Notes under the pieces: generated by a model
What the model saw: the letters and a program-made list of their open reading frames with translations, nothing else
Told to the model about the DNA's origin: nothing
Database searches by the model: none
Source: a virus
IMG/VR virus record: IMGVR_UViG_3300037294_000665
Location: 1 to 36,121 of that record
Reading direction: 5' to 3' (one strand)
DNA length: 36,121 nt
Translations under genes and position numbers: made by a program
Part shown: positions 22,922 through 30,377 of the stretch, one piece after another
How positions within the stretch are numbered: position 1 is the stretch's first letter
Layout of the letters: the number at the start of each line of letters is the position of its first letter

Positions 22922-22932
22922 GAGCAGACCCC

Positions 22933-23853
22933 ATGGCCATTATTAACGCTGCAATTTTGCAATCCCTGCGCACTATGGTGCGAACCGAGTTTCAAAACGC
23001 TTTAGCTAAGACAGAGCCCAACTACATGAAGGTGGCAAGTCTAGTGCCCAGCAACACTAAGTCGAACACCTATGGCTGGTTAGGCGCTATGCCAACCATG
23101 CGTGAGTGGGTAGGCGCCAGGGTGATTAACTCCATCAAGGAGCACGGCTATTCCATCGTTAACCGTACCTTTGAAACCACCATAGGCATCAGCCGTGATG
23201 ATGTAGAGGACGACAGCCTAGGGATCTACAAGCCCATGGTGCAAGCCCTAGCACAAGAAGGGGAAGAGTTTCCCGATGATCTGGTGTTTGAGCTACTGGC
23301 CGCCGGTTTCACCACAGCTTGCTATGACGGACAGTACTTCTTTGACACTGACCATCCGGTTAACAGCAAAAACGATGGCACAGGTACCGATGCCTCAATA
23401 GCAAATATGGCGGTCGATGGCGCCTACAGTGGCGAACCTTGGTTCCTACTCGATACCACCAGGCCATTGAAACCACTGATTTTTCAAGAGCGGCGCAAGC
23501 TGGATTTAAACACTTTGTTTAACCCAACAGATCCCGCCGTTTGGACTAATAACGAGTTTCAGTTTGGCACTGACATGCGCTGTGAGGCAGGTTTTGGCTT
23601 CTGGCAGATGGCGTTTGCTAATAAACGTGCCCTTAACGCCACTAATTTGTGGGCCAGTTACAAAGCCATGCAAGCCTTTACCCGTGATGGCGGCAAGAAA
23701 CTAAAAATACGTCCCAGCATCTTAGTGGTGCCATCCTCCCTTGAAGATGTGGCGCTGAAATTGATGACCCGTGAACGTATCGATGAGGGCGGCGTCACTG
23801 TTGATAACGAGTTAAAGGGCAAGTTTGAGATCTTAGTGGTCCCCAATCTTTAA
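22933..23853 (+). CDS. Major head subunit gpT
   Basis: The 306-residue protein matches the Mu-like major capsid family (gpT): ILQSLRTMVRTEFQNALAK at the start, YGWLGAMPTMREWVGARVIN, FETTIGISRDDVEDDSLGIY and YDGQYFFDTDHPV. It builds the icosahedral shell after scaffold removal by protease I. TAGGAGCAGACCCC precedes the ATG. It directly follows protease and scaffold, as in Mu. Confidence 0.93.
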   Translation: MAIINAAILQSLRTMVRTEFQNALAKTEPNYMKVASLVPSNTKSNTYGWLGAMPTMREWVGARVINSIKEHGYSIVNRTFETTIGISRDDVEDDSLGIYKPMVQALAQEGEEFPDDLVFELLAAGFTTACYDGQYFFDTDHPVNSKNDGTGTDASIANMAVDGAYSGEPWFLLDTTRPLKPLIFQERRKLDLNTLFNPTDPAVWTNNEFQFGTDMRCEAGFGFWQMAFANKRALNATNLWASYKAMQAFTRDGGKKLKIRPSILVVPSSLEDVALKLMTRERIDEGGVTVDNELKGKFEILVVPNL

Positions 23854-23861
23854 GCGCTGCC

Positions 23862-23911
23862 CATTCATTCATTCATTAAGTATGAGTAAAACGCTGAGTA
23901 AAACGCTGAGA
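23862..23911 (+). repeat. Simple tandem repeats after major head gene
   Basis: Four CATT units (23862-23877) are followed by 2.4 copies of a 12-bp unit TGAGTAAAACGC (23883-23911). This noncoding spacer lies between the capsid gene and the HI1506-like gene and may vary by slippage. No T-tract terminator follows. Confidence 0.6.
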
Positions 23912-23969
23912 AAAAAATTCCAGGCACAGGGATGTGCTACCCCTAAAAATTGAGTGAGGTAACAATGAA

Positions 23970-24518
23970 ATGGCTAATTCTTCTAACAATTCAACTGAGA
24001 AAAATCACCCAGAGCAGTTACTGGTTATCTGTTTGGCAAACACTGGTTATCGCCGTGCAGGGTTGGCGTTTGCTAAAGGTGAAAACAATTTACCTCTGGC
24101 CGAGTTGTCCCGTGAACAAATCGCGGCAATTAAAGCCGATAAACGCCTTAAGGTATCCGAGCCTAATATGGTTCCAGCGTCGCGGAGTCTGGACTCGCCA
24201 GGTATTGCTACGCCACTAATATCAGCCGCAGCGCCACTAACATTAGCCGCAGCGCCAGCAATCACAGCCGAAACGCCGCCTCAAACACAGCTGCAAACCA
24301 ACGAGGCCATGAGCTTTAGTGAAGCTATTAGCTTGCTGGACAAAGACGATCCCGAACACTTCACCCAAGGCGGTAAACCCCAATGCACAGCCCTTGAAGG
24401 ACTGATGGCTAAGCCTTTTAGTGCAAGCGATCGGGATGCCGCATGGAATGAATACCTGTCCCACAGCTCTGCAAGCCACAGCACTGCTGCCATTGTTGAT
24501 GATCAGGCAGAGGTATAG
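23970..24518 (+). CDS. HI1506-related (FluMu N-domain) phage protein
   Basis: The 182-residue protein has an N-terminal segment CLANTGYRRAGLAFAKGENN followed by LSREQIAAIKADKRLKVSE (residues 18-62), resembling the FluMu/HI1506 N-terminal domain. The middle is an alanine-proline linker with repeats of about seven residues (APLTLAA, APAITAE). The C-terminus resembles small head-tail accessory segments (AISLLDKDDPEHFTQGGKPQ). It is probably a head completion protein. GAGG lies 11 bases upstream; another frame begins ATG at 23965 and is rejected. Confidence 0.7.
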   Translation: MANSSNNSTEKNHPEQLLVICLANTGYRRAGLAFAKGENNLPLAELSREQIAAIKADKRLKVSEPNMVPASRSLDSPGIATPLISAAAPLTLAAAPAITAETPPQTQLQTNEAMSFSEAISLLDKDDPEHFTQGGKPQCTALEGLMAKPFSASDRDAAWNEYLSHSSASHSTAAIVDDQAEV

Positions 24519-24521
24519 CTC

Positions 24522-24962
24522 ATGGCCCAAGTGATGTACGCCACCACAGATAACATGCTCAGCCGTTTTGGTGAGCAGGACTTAATGCTGCTTACCGAAC
24601 GTGAGGGCAGCGTGCCAGGGGAAATCAATTATCCAGCCCTTGAGCAAGCCCTGCGTGATGCATCGGCCGAGATTGATGGCTACATAGTGGGCCGCTACAC
24701 CTTGCCGTTAACCTTGGTACCAGCAGTGCTTGAGCGTAATTGCTGCGACATTGCCCGTTATTTTCTCTATGGCGATAAGGCCCCCGAGCAGGTCGAGAAA
24801 CGCTATGCCGCCGTAATTAAATTTTTATCCTCAGTCAGTAAAGGGGATATCAGTTTAGGCTTGGCGACAACAGGCGAAAAACCAGGCCAAAGCGAGCTTG
24901 TGGTTAGCATAGAAAGTGCAGGCAGTGTGTTTGACCGCAGCAAGGCTAAGGGGTTTATCTGA
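24522..24962 (+). CDS. Head-tail connector gp36 family (DUF1320)
   Basis: The 146-residue protein reads YATTDNMLSRFGEQDLMLLT and then SAEIDGYIVGRYTLPL and NCCDIARYFLYGD, typical of DUF1320 (Mu gp36), a head-tail connector protein. It starts three bases after the previous stop and shares one base with the gp37 start. Confidence 0.85.
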   Translation: MAQVMYATTDNMLSRFGEQDLMLLTEREGSVPGEINYPALEQALRDASAEIDGYIVGRYTLPLTLVPAVLERNCCDIARYFLYGDKAPEQVEKRYAAVIKFLSSVSKGDISLGLATTGEKPGQSELVVSIESAGSVFDRSKAKGFI

Positions 24963-25420
24963 TGTTTGATATTAACGATAACTACTTAGTTGCGGGGGAT
25001 GGCTTACTGAGCTTGCTTGCCCCCTTAATTGCTAATCACACCCTTAAAAAAGTCTATCAAGCCAACGAGCTTGGTGAGGTCGATGAGCGTAGCCAAATTA
25101 CGCCAGCGGCCCATGTTTTGTACCTTGGGGATAGCTTCCCAGATACCGCTCAAGGCGGCAACACCAGCCAGCTAAAGCAGACCTGGATTGTGGTGTTAGC
25201 TTGCCGCTTATCTATGCATGAACGCCAAGCCGGTGAGTTATTAGTTAGCCTGCTTAACGCCATTGTGGGTAAGTCCGTTAAGGTTGGCGATCACATGCTT
25301 GGCCCCTTTGTACGGGTAAACAGCCCAATCAAACCACGCTTCACCCAAAGCCATGGCTATTACCCTGTGGCCTTAAGTGTGCAGCTGCGTTTTAACCCTA
25401 AATCAACCCTTTCAACCTGA
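24962..25420 (+). CDS. Tail terminator-like protein gp37 family
   Basis: The 152-residue protein has the Mu gp37 features: LLAPLIANHTLKKVYQA, HVLYLGDSFPDT, LKQTWIVVLACRL and SHGYYPVALSVQLRF. Proteins at this place cap the tail tube or join it to the head. It overlaps the gp36 stop and is followed by the tail tube gene. Confidence 0.8.
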   Translation: MFDINDNYLVAGDGLLSLLAPLIANHTLKKVYQANELGEVDERSQITPAAHVLYLGDSFPDTAQGGNTSQLKQTWIVVLACRLSMHERQAGELLVSLLNAIVGKSVKVGDHMLGPFVRVNSPIKPRFTQSHGYYPVALSVQLRFNPKSTLST

Positions 25421-25433
25421 TGAGGATACACCT

Positions 25434-26180
25434 ATGAGTGGATTATTAGTTGCTGGCAACTTTTTTGTTGACCGCCTCAACGCCCAAGGGCAATCGACGG
25501 GCATTGTTGGCCCAATCAACACCACTAAGTTGGCTGTTAAAGCTGAGGCCGATGAGAAAGTGCGCGCCAGTAAGAAAAAAGAAAGCTACGGCCAAGCCTT
25601 AAGCGTGGTGAAAATTGCCAAACCTGTGCAAGTGGAATGGATGTTTGATGACCAACCCGCAGAGCTTATTGCCATGGCGTTACTGGGCGACACCCAAGTG
25701 CTAAACGAGGGCAGTGGCACCTTAACCGATGAAGCCTTGACCTTGCCTGATAACCAACGCTGGGCACAGCTACCTAAAACCAACTTTGCCAAATTGGGCT
25801 TTGCGGTAAAAAAAGACACCACCACCTTAGTACTGGGTACCGACTATGCGGTGAATTATGCCCTGGGCTTAGTGCGGGCAGTTAAAGGCGGCGCAGTAGA
25901 AGCGGGCGGGGCCATAACGGTTAGCGGCCAGCATAATGCCATTAGTGGCACCTTGATTAAAGGCGGGATAAACGCCCAGGTACGAGCACGGATCTTTGGT
26001 GAAGGTACCAACCTTGAAACCGGTAAACCTATCACCTTAGATATTTTTGATGCCAGCCTAGCGCCGACCAGCGCGGTGGACTTTGCTGCCAGTGAATTTG
26101 TCAGCGCCACCTTATCGGGTAAAGCCCAATTGGTTGCAGGTAAAGACTACCCATTTGAGTATGCGGAGTTAGATGCCTAA
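25434..26180 (+). CDS. Major tail tube protein (siphovirus type)
   Basis: About 248 residues from ATG 25434, which has TGAGGA upstream. The sequence is rich in beta strands and small residues (VKIAKPVQVEWMFDDQPAEL, YAVNYALGLVRAVKGGAV, IFGEGTNLETGKPITLDIFD), consistent with a tail tube subunit of a non-contractile tail. No sheath gene is present. Its position before the tape measure supports this. Confidence 0.75.
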   Translation: MSGLLVAGNFFVDRLNAQGQSTGIVGPINTTKLAVKAEADEKVRASKKKESYGQALSVVKIAKPVQVEWMFDDQPAELIAMALLGDTQVLNEGSGTLTDEALTLPDNQRWAQLPKTNFAKLGFAVKKDTTTLVLGTDYAVNYALGLVRAVKGGAVEAGGAITVSGQHNAISGTLIKGGINAQVRARIFGEGTNLETGKPITLDIFDASLAPTSAVDFAASEFVSATLSGKAQLVAGKDYPFEYAELDA

Positions 26181-26230
26181 ATGCGGCCATCGTTAGGGCA
26201 TGGACTCAAGCCAGCAGTTCATGCCCTTAG

Positions 26231-26249
26231 CCCCCCTTTAAATGGGGGG
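26231..26249. other. GC hairpin after tail tube gene
   Basis: Six C (26231-26236) can pair with six G (26244-26249) across TTTAAAT. TTAAAG follows rather than a T-tract, so it is at most a poor terminator or an attenuator between tail tube and tape measure. Confidence 0.45.
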
Positions 26250-26286
26250 TTAAAGCCCATTTAATCCCCATTTAACCGCCATTTAA
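26238..26286. repeat. CCATTTAA array with 11-bp period
   Basis: CCATTTAA occurs at 26257, 26268 and 26279, exactly 11 bp apart, with an inverted copy TTAAATGG at 26238-26245. The helical phasing suggests a protein-binding array or a structural element rather than chance. It lies in the 136-bp spacer before the tape measure gene. Confidence 0.5.
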
Positions 26287-26316
26287 ATAATCATCTAGAA
26301 AATAGCCGAGCCAGCA

Positions 26317-29300
26317 ATGACAGATAAAACCTTAGCATTAGCCCTTCGTATCGTTGCCGAGGCCACAGGCAAGCAAGAGATTGCTGCTTTAGTGGATGAG
26401 TTAGCACGTATTGGTACAGAGTCCGACGAGGCTAACCCTAAGGCTCAAGCACTGGCACATGAGCTTGATAAGCTCACAAATCAGCAAGAATTAATCAACA
26501 GCTTTAAGCAGTCTCGCAATGCATTAGAGCAGCAAGAACTGGCTGTTACCGCAACAGCATTAGCCCTAGAAGATTTAAAGCAGCGCGCCAGTCAAACTGA
26601 TGCGCCGTTTGTACAGCTTGCCCGCTCCATAGATGGGGCTGAAAAAGAGCTGGAGCAAATGCAGCGCGAATTAGCGCAGCAAGCAGCCAGCCACACTAAA
26701 TTGCAATCTGCTTTGTCTAAGTCAGGGGTTGATTACAATAACTTAACTGTGGCCCAACGTAAGCTTGGCGCCGAACTCGATGGTGCAGGGCGTAAGGTTG
26801 ATAAGTTTGCCAATGAGCTAGACAAAGGCGATAACAAAGCACGAGATAATGCGGCAAGTTTACGGGGTTTGATAGGGCAAGTGACCGCGCTCGCCACGGC
26901 TTACTTAGGTTTTGATCGCGTGGCCCAGGCGGTTAAAGATATCTTTGCCACAGGCGATCAATTCGAGCGCCTAGGCGTGCAGATGAATGCCGTAATGGGC
27001 AGTTTCGCGTCGGGTAAACAAGCCACGGCTTGGGTGAAACAATTTGCCATCGATGTGCCGCTTCAGCTCAGTGAAGTAAACCAAGCGTTTGTTAAGGCCA
27101 AAGCCTTCGGCCTAGATCCTATGAACGGCACTATGAAAGCCATTGTCGACCAAGCCTTTAAACTGGGCGGCGGCTTTCAGGAAGTCGAAGGCATCACCTT
27201 GGCACTCGGCCAAGCCTGGGCAAAACAGAAGCTGCAAGGGGAAGAGATCTTACAGCTCATCGAGCGCGGCGTGCCCGTATGGGACATGCTTGCCAAAGTC
27301 ACAGGCAAGAATACCCAAGAGCTGCAAAAACTGAGCGAACAAGGCAAGCTTGGCCGCGATGTAATGAAAGACTTAATTGAAGAAATGGGCCGCGCAGCCA
27401 ATGGCAGCGCGGCGGCGCAAATGGCTTTACTCAGTGGCCAAGTCTCAAACCTTAAAGATAACTTAGCCTCTTTCTATGATCTTATTGCCCAGTCTGGTGC
27501 CCTTGACTGGCTTAAAGGGCAAATCGGTGAACTTAATCTTGAATTTACAGCCATGGCAAGCGACGGCCGCTTAAAGGAGTGGGCCCAGCAAGTTAGCGAT
27601 ACCATAGTGACCATAGGCTCAGCGGTACAAGATGGCGCCGCCATGCTGTACCACTTTAAGGATGAAATAGGCTTTGTGGCTAAAGCTTGGTTGGCACTGA
27701 AAATCGGCGGTTATTTTAGCGATGTGATCACCGGCGCTAATGCGGCAATAGGGGCCATGCGTCTCTACACTGGGGCTATTGTTGGCACGAGTGCTGCCAG
27801 TAATTCGGCCGCACTCGCCGCAGGAAAACTTAAAATTGCCTTGGCTGCAGCGGCCAAAGCAGGGTTATATCTGGCCTTGATCAATGAACTCATTCAGCTT
27901 GCTGGTGTGTATCAAGACCTACTCTTGGCCGAGCAAGCACTCGCCGCCTCTAAGCGGGCGGCAAGCGTGAGTGCCAAGCAGCTTGAACATTCCCTTAAAG
28001 ACTTAAGTGAGCAGACTGGCGTAGCCTTCACCACAATGGCTGAGTTCAATAAGGCCGTCGATGATGGCAAGCTTATCTATGATGATGCCAGCGGCAAATG
28101 GAAGAACGCCGCTATAGCCATTGAAGCCGTGACACAAGCCGCCTTTGAGGTGGTGGAGCCCATAAAGCTCACCATAAATGAAGCCTTGCGGCTAACCTTT
28201 ACTTTAAGCGAACAGACCAAAACCTTAGAGAATGTAAAAGGCGGCATGGGCGGCTTTATTCGTCAAATAGATGCGGCGCTAATTCCATTACAAGCCGCGG
28301 GCGCTGAATATGCTGGCCACGTTAAATTACTCAGCGAACTTAAAGAAAAGTTTGCAGAGCAGCAAACGTATCTAGATGCCACAGCACAGGGCACAGCAGC
28401 ATTAGAGCAAGCCTACAAAAGCCTAGGGCTAACCAGTAGCCAGGCCCTTGAAATGGCGAGCAACAAAGCCGAGGCGGCCTTTAATTTAATTAAAGATAAC
28501 CGTGAGCCTATTGAGCAGCAAAAAGATGCCTTCTTATCCTGGGCCAAGTCTGCGTTAACGGCGGCAGAAGCTACCGGCGCCACCATTCCGCAAACCTTAA
28601 AGGCCCAAGCTGCCAGCCTTGGGTTAACTAAAGATCTCAGTGAGTTAACCGCTAAGCAATATGGCTACACGGACAGCGTTAAAGACTTATCCCCTGAACA
28701 AGCCAAATTAACTAGAGCCGTTACTGATACCCAAGCCCGCTTAAAGCAATGCCGTGATGTGATGAATAGCTCCACGGTATCGAGCAAAGATAAAGCCAAG
28801 GCTCAGAAAGATCTCATTAGCTTGCAGGGAAAACTTAGCGACCAAACCAAACAGCTTAGTGAAGTACAAGCATTAGAAGCCGCTAATTATGAGCAGATAA
28901 AAAGTAAATATGCTGCAGTATCCGATGAGATGCTACGCCTAGAGCAAGCCTATAAAGATGGCGGCATAACCGCAGCTGAATATTTGCAGCAAAAAGAGCG
29001 TTTAGTGGAAGTGCTGCGGGTATTACAGCGCTTGATGGGGGGCTTGCAAGATGGGGAAGAAGAAACCGATGAGCAAGTAAAAAAGACCACAAAAACCTTA
29101 ATTGAGCAGCGTGAAGAACTCGAAGAGTTAGAGAAAACCACTGGCCGCGCTACTGAGTATGTGAACCTGTTTGCCGGTGCCTATGCTCACTTAAATAAGC
29201 AATTCAATTTTAACGAAGATAGCACAGAAAAGCTCAATGCCCGTCTAGATGAGCTGACAGGCAGCATAATGCGTAACATGCAGGTTAATACGGGCTTCTG

Positions 29301-30003
29301 GAGCGTGCTAGCCCAACTCACTAACCAAGCCTTTATCCGTGAAAGGCAGTTCATTACCGAAACCTTGGCCATTAGAGATTGGACTGCTGAGCTTGAGAGC
29401 TCCAGAATTACCCTTGCCCGTGTTAACGCCATCAGCCGTGATGCTAAATGGAATATCCGTGAGCTTGGCGATGAAGAACTACAGCCTCTTCAAGCGGCAA
29501 TAGATTCAACCCGTGATCGAATTCTTGGCTTACGTGGGGATATTAACGCCACTTTAGCAAGCCTTAGAGATGAAATGGATCAGCTTAACGACAATCAAGG
29601 CGCCATAGAAAAACGTCGTTATCAAGCGCTGCAAACCGAACTTAATGCCCAGCTTGATGCTGCCCGCACGGCGCAGGATGAAGCATCAATTGCCAGTGCC
29701 CAAGAAGCACTTAAGCTTAGCCAGCAAATCTACAGCACTAAGCTTAAACAGATAGAAGCAGAAGCCTTGGAGCGTCAAGTGCGCCCCCAAGAAAAGCCCC
29801 CCAGTGATACACCCGTTACCGCGAATAGAAGCCCTGCAACGCCAGTCGTAATGGTTAACCCACAGGCAAGCCAAAACGCGGCTGTACAAGTGTTTCGCCT
29901 AGAACTTGCCATGCCATCGGGAAGTCTCATTAAAGCAGATGTGTTAGATGAGTTTAAGCAGATGTTCTTGCGAGAACTTGAGCAGATAAAGGCCACCTCA
30001 TGA
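26317..30003 (+). CDS. Tail tape measure protein
   Basis: The 1228-residue protein sets tail length. The N-terminus is coiled coil (about 20-185), followed by a tape-measure domain around residues 188-400 (LGFDRVAQAVKDIFATGDQFE, ERGVPVWDMLAKVTGKNTQE, LLSGQVSNLKDNLASFYDLI). Hydrophobic segments near 445-530 could act in DNA passage through the membrane. The rest is long coiled coil ending in a proline-rich linker. No cell-wall hydrolase motif is obvious. The stop overlaps the next start as ATGA. Confidence 0.88.
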   Translation: MTDKTLALALRIVAEATGKQEIAALVDELARIGTESDEANPKAQALAHELDKLTNQQELINSFKQSRNALEQQELAVTATALALEDLKQRASQTDAPFVQLARSIDGAEKELEQMQRELAQQAASHTKLQSALSKSGVDYNNLTVAQRKLGAELDGAGRKVDKFANELDKGDNKARDNAASLRGLIGQVTALATAYLGFDRVAQAVKDIFATGDQFERLGVQMNAVMGSFASGKQATAWVKQFAIDVPLQLSEVNQAFVKAKAFGLDPMNGTMKAIVDQAFKLGGGFQEVEGITLALGQAWAKQKLQGEEILQLIERGVPVWDMLAKVTGKNTQELQKLSEQGKLGRDVMKDLIEEMGRAANGSAAAQMALLSGQVSNLKDNLASFYDLIAQSGALDWLKGQIGELNLEFTAMASDGRLKEWAQQVSDTIVTIGSAVQDGAAMLYHFKDEIGFVAKAWLALKIGGYFSDVITGANAAIGAMRLYTGAIVGTSAASNSAALAAGKLKIALAAAAKAGLYLALINELIQLAGVYQDLLLAEQALAASKRAASVSAKQLEHSLKDLSEQTGVAFTTMAEFNKAVDDGKLIYDDASGKWKNAAIAIEAVTQAAFEVVEPIKLTINEALRLTFTLSEQTKTLENVKGGMGGFIRQIDAALIPLQAAGAEYAGHVKLLSELKEKFAEQQTYLDATAQGTAALEQAYKSLGLTSSQALEMASNKAEAAFNLIKDNREPIEQQKDAFLSWAKSALTAAEATGATIPQTLKAQAASLGLTKDLSELTAKQYGYTDSVKDLSPEQAKLTRAVTDTQARLKQCRDVMNSSTVSSKDKAKAQKDLISLQGKLSDQTKQLSEVQALEAANYEQIKSKYAAVSDEMLRLEQAYKDGGITAAEYLQQKERLVEVLRVLQRLMGGLQDGEEETDEQVKKTTKTLIEQREELEELEKTTGRATEYVNLFAGAYAHLNKQFNFNEDSTEKLNARLDELTGSIMRNMQVNTGFWSVLAQLTNQAFIRERQFITETLAIRDWTAELESSRITLARVNAISRDAKWNIRELGDEELQPLQAAIDSTRDRILGLRGDINATLASLRDEMDQLNDNQGAIEKRRYQALQTELNAQLDAARTAQDEASIASAQEALKLSQQIYSTKLKQIEAEALERQVRPQEKPPSDTPVTANRSPATPVVMVNPQASQNAAVQVFRLELAMPSGSLIKADVLDEFKQMFLRELEQIKATS

Positions 30004-30365
30004 TCACCTTAGACACCATTGAGCTAGCACATTTTATCTGGCTTAACCGCTTTGGTTACACCCCCTTTATCAGTAATGCTGAATTTTCTCTTAATGGTGC
30101 CCAGCACATTGAAGTCGCCAGCAAACAAGCGGGCAGGCCTATAACTTTATACAGCGATGGCGAAGCCTTAGCCGTGTTTGTTGAGCTTGAAAACCATGCC
30201 AGCACCAAAGGGTCAGCCAGCTTCGAAGTCAATATTAACGGCAGGGTATTCATGGTGGTTTGGGACTACCGAGATCAAGCCATCAGTGGCTCACCTGCAA
30301 TTAACTATAGCGATGAAAACCCAGAGCAGATAGATGCCATCACATTGAAATTAATCACAGTTTAA
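30000..30365 (+). CDS. Tail-tip protein after tape measure
   Basis: The 121-residue protein (LDTIELAHFIWLNRFGYTPF; ASKQAGRPITLYSDGEALAV; NGRVFMVVWDYRDQAI) belongs to the small proteins that follow the tape measure in long-tailed transposable phages, with a conserved AGRPITL turn. It is likely a distal tail or tail-tip adaptor. It overlaps the tape measure stop by four bases. Confidence 0.6.
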   Translation: MITLDTIELAHFIWLNRFGYTPFISNAEFSLNGAQHIEVASKQAGRPITLYSDGEALAVFVELENHASTKGSASFEVNINGRVFMVVWDYRDQAISGSPAINYSDENPEQIDAITLKLITV

Positions 30366-30377
30366 AGGCCGTTTACT

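Noticed and set aside
23950-24219. An overlapping 89-codon frame at the HI1506-like gene start
   Set aside because: It crosses the domain-bearing frame, has no recognisable content, and the 23970 frame carries the FluMu-type domain.
26231-26249. The six-C/six-G hairpin as an intrinsic terminator
   Set aside because: TTAAAG follows the stem instead of a T-tract, so termination is not supported.
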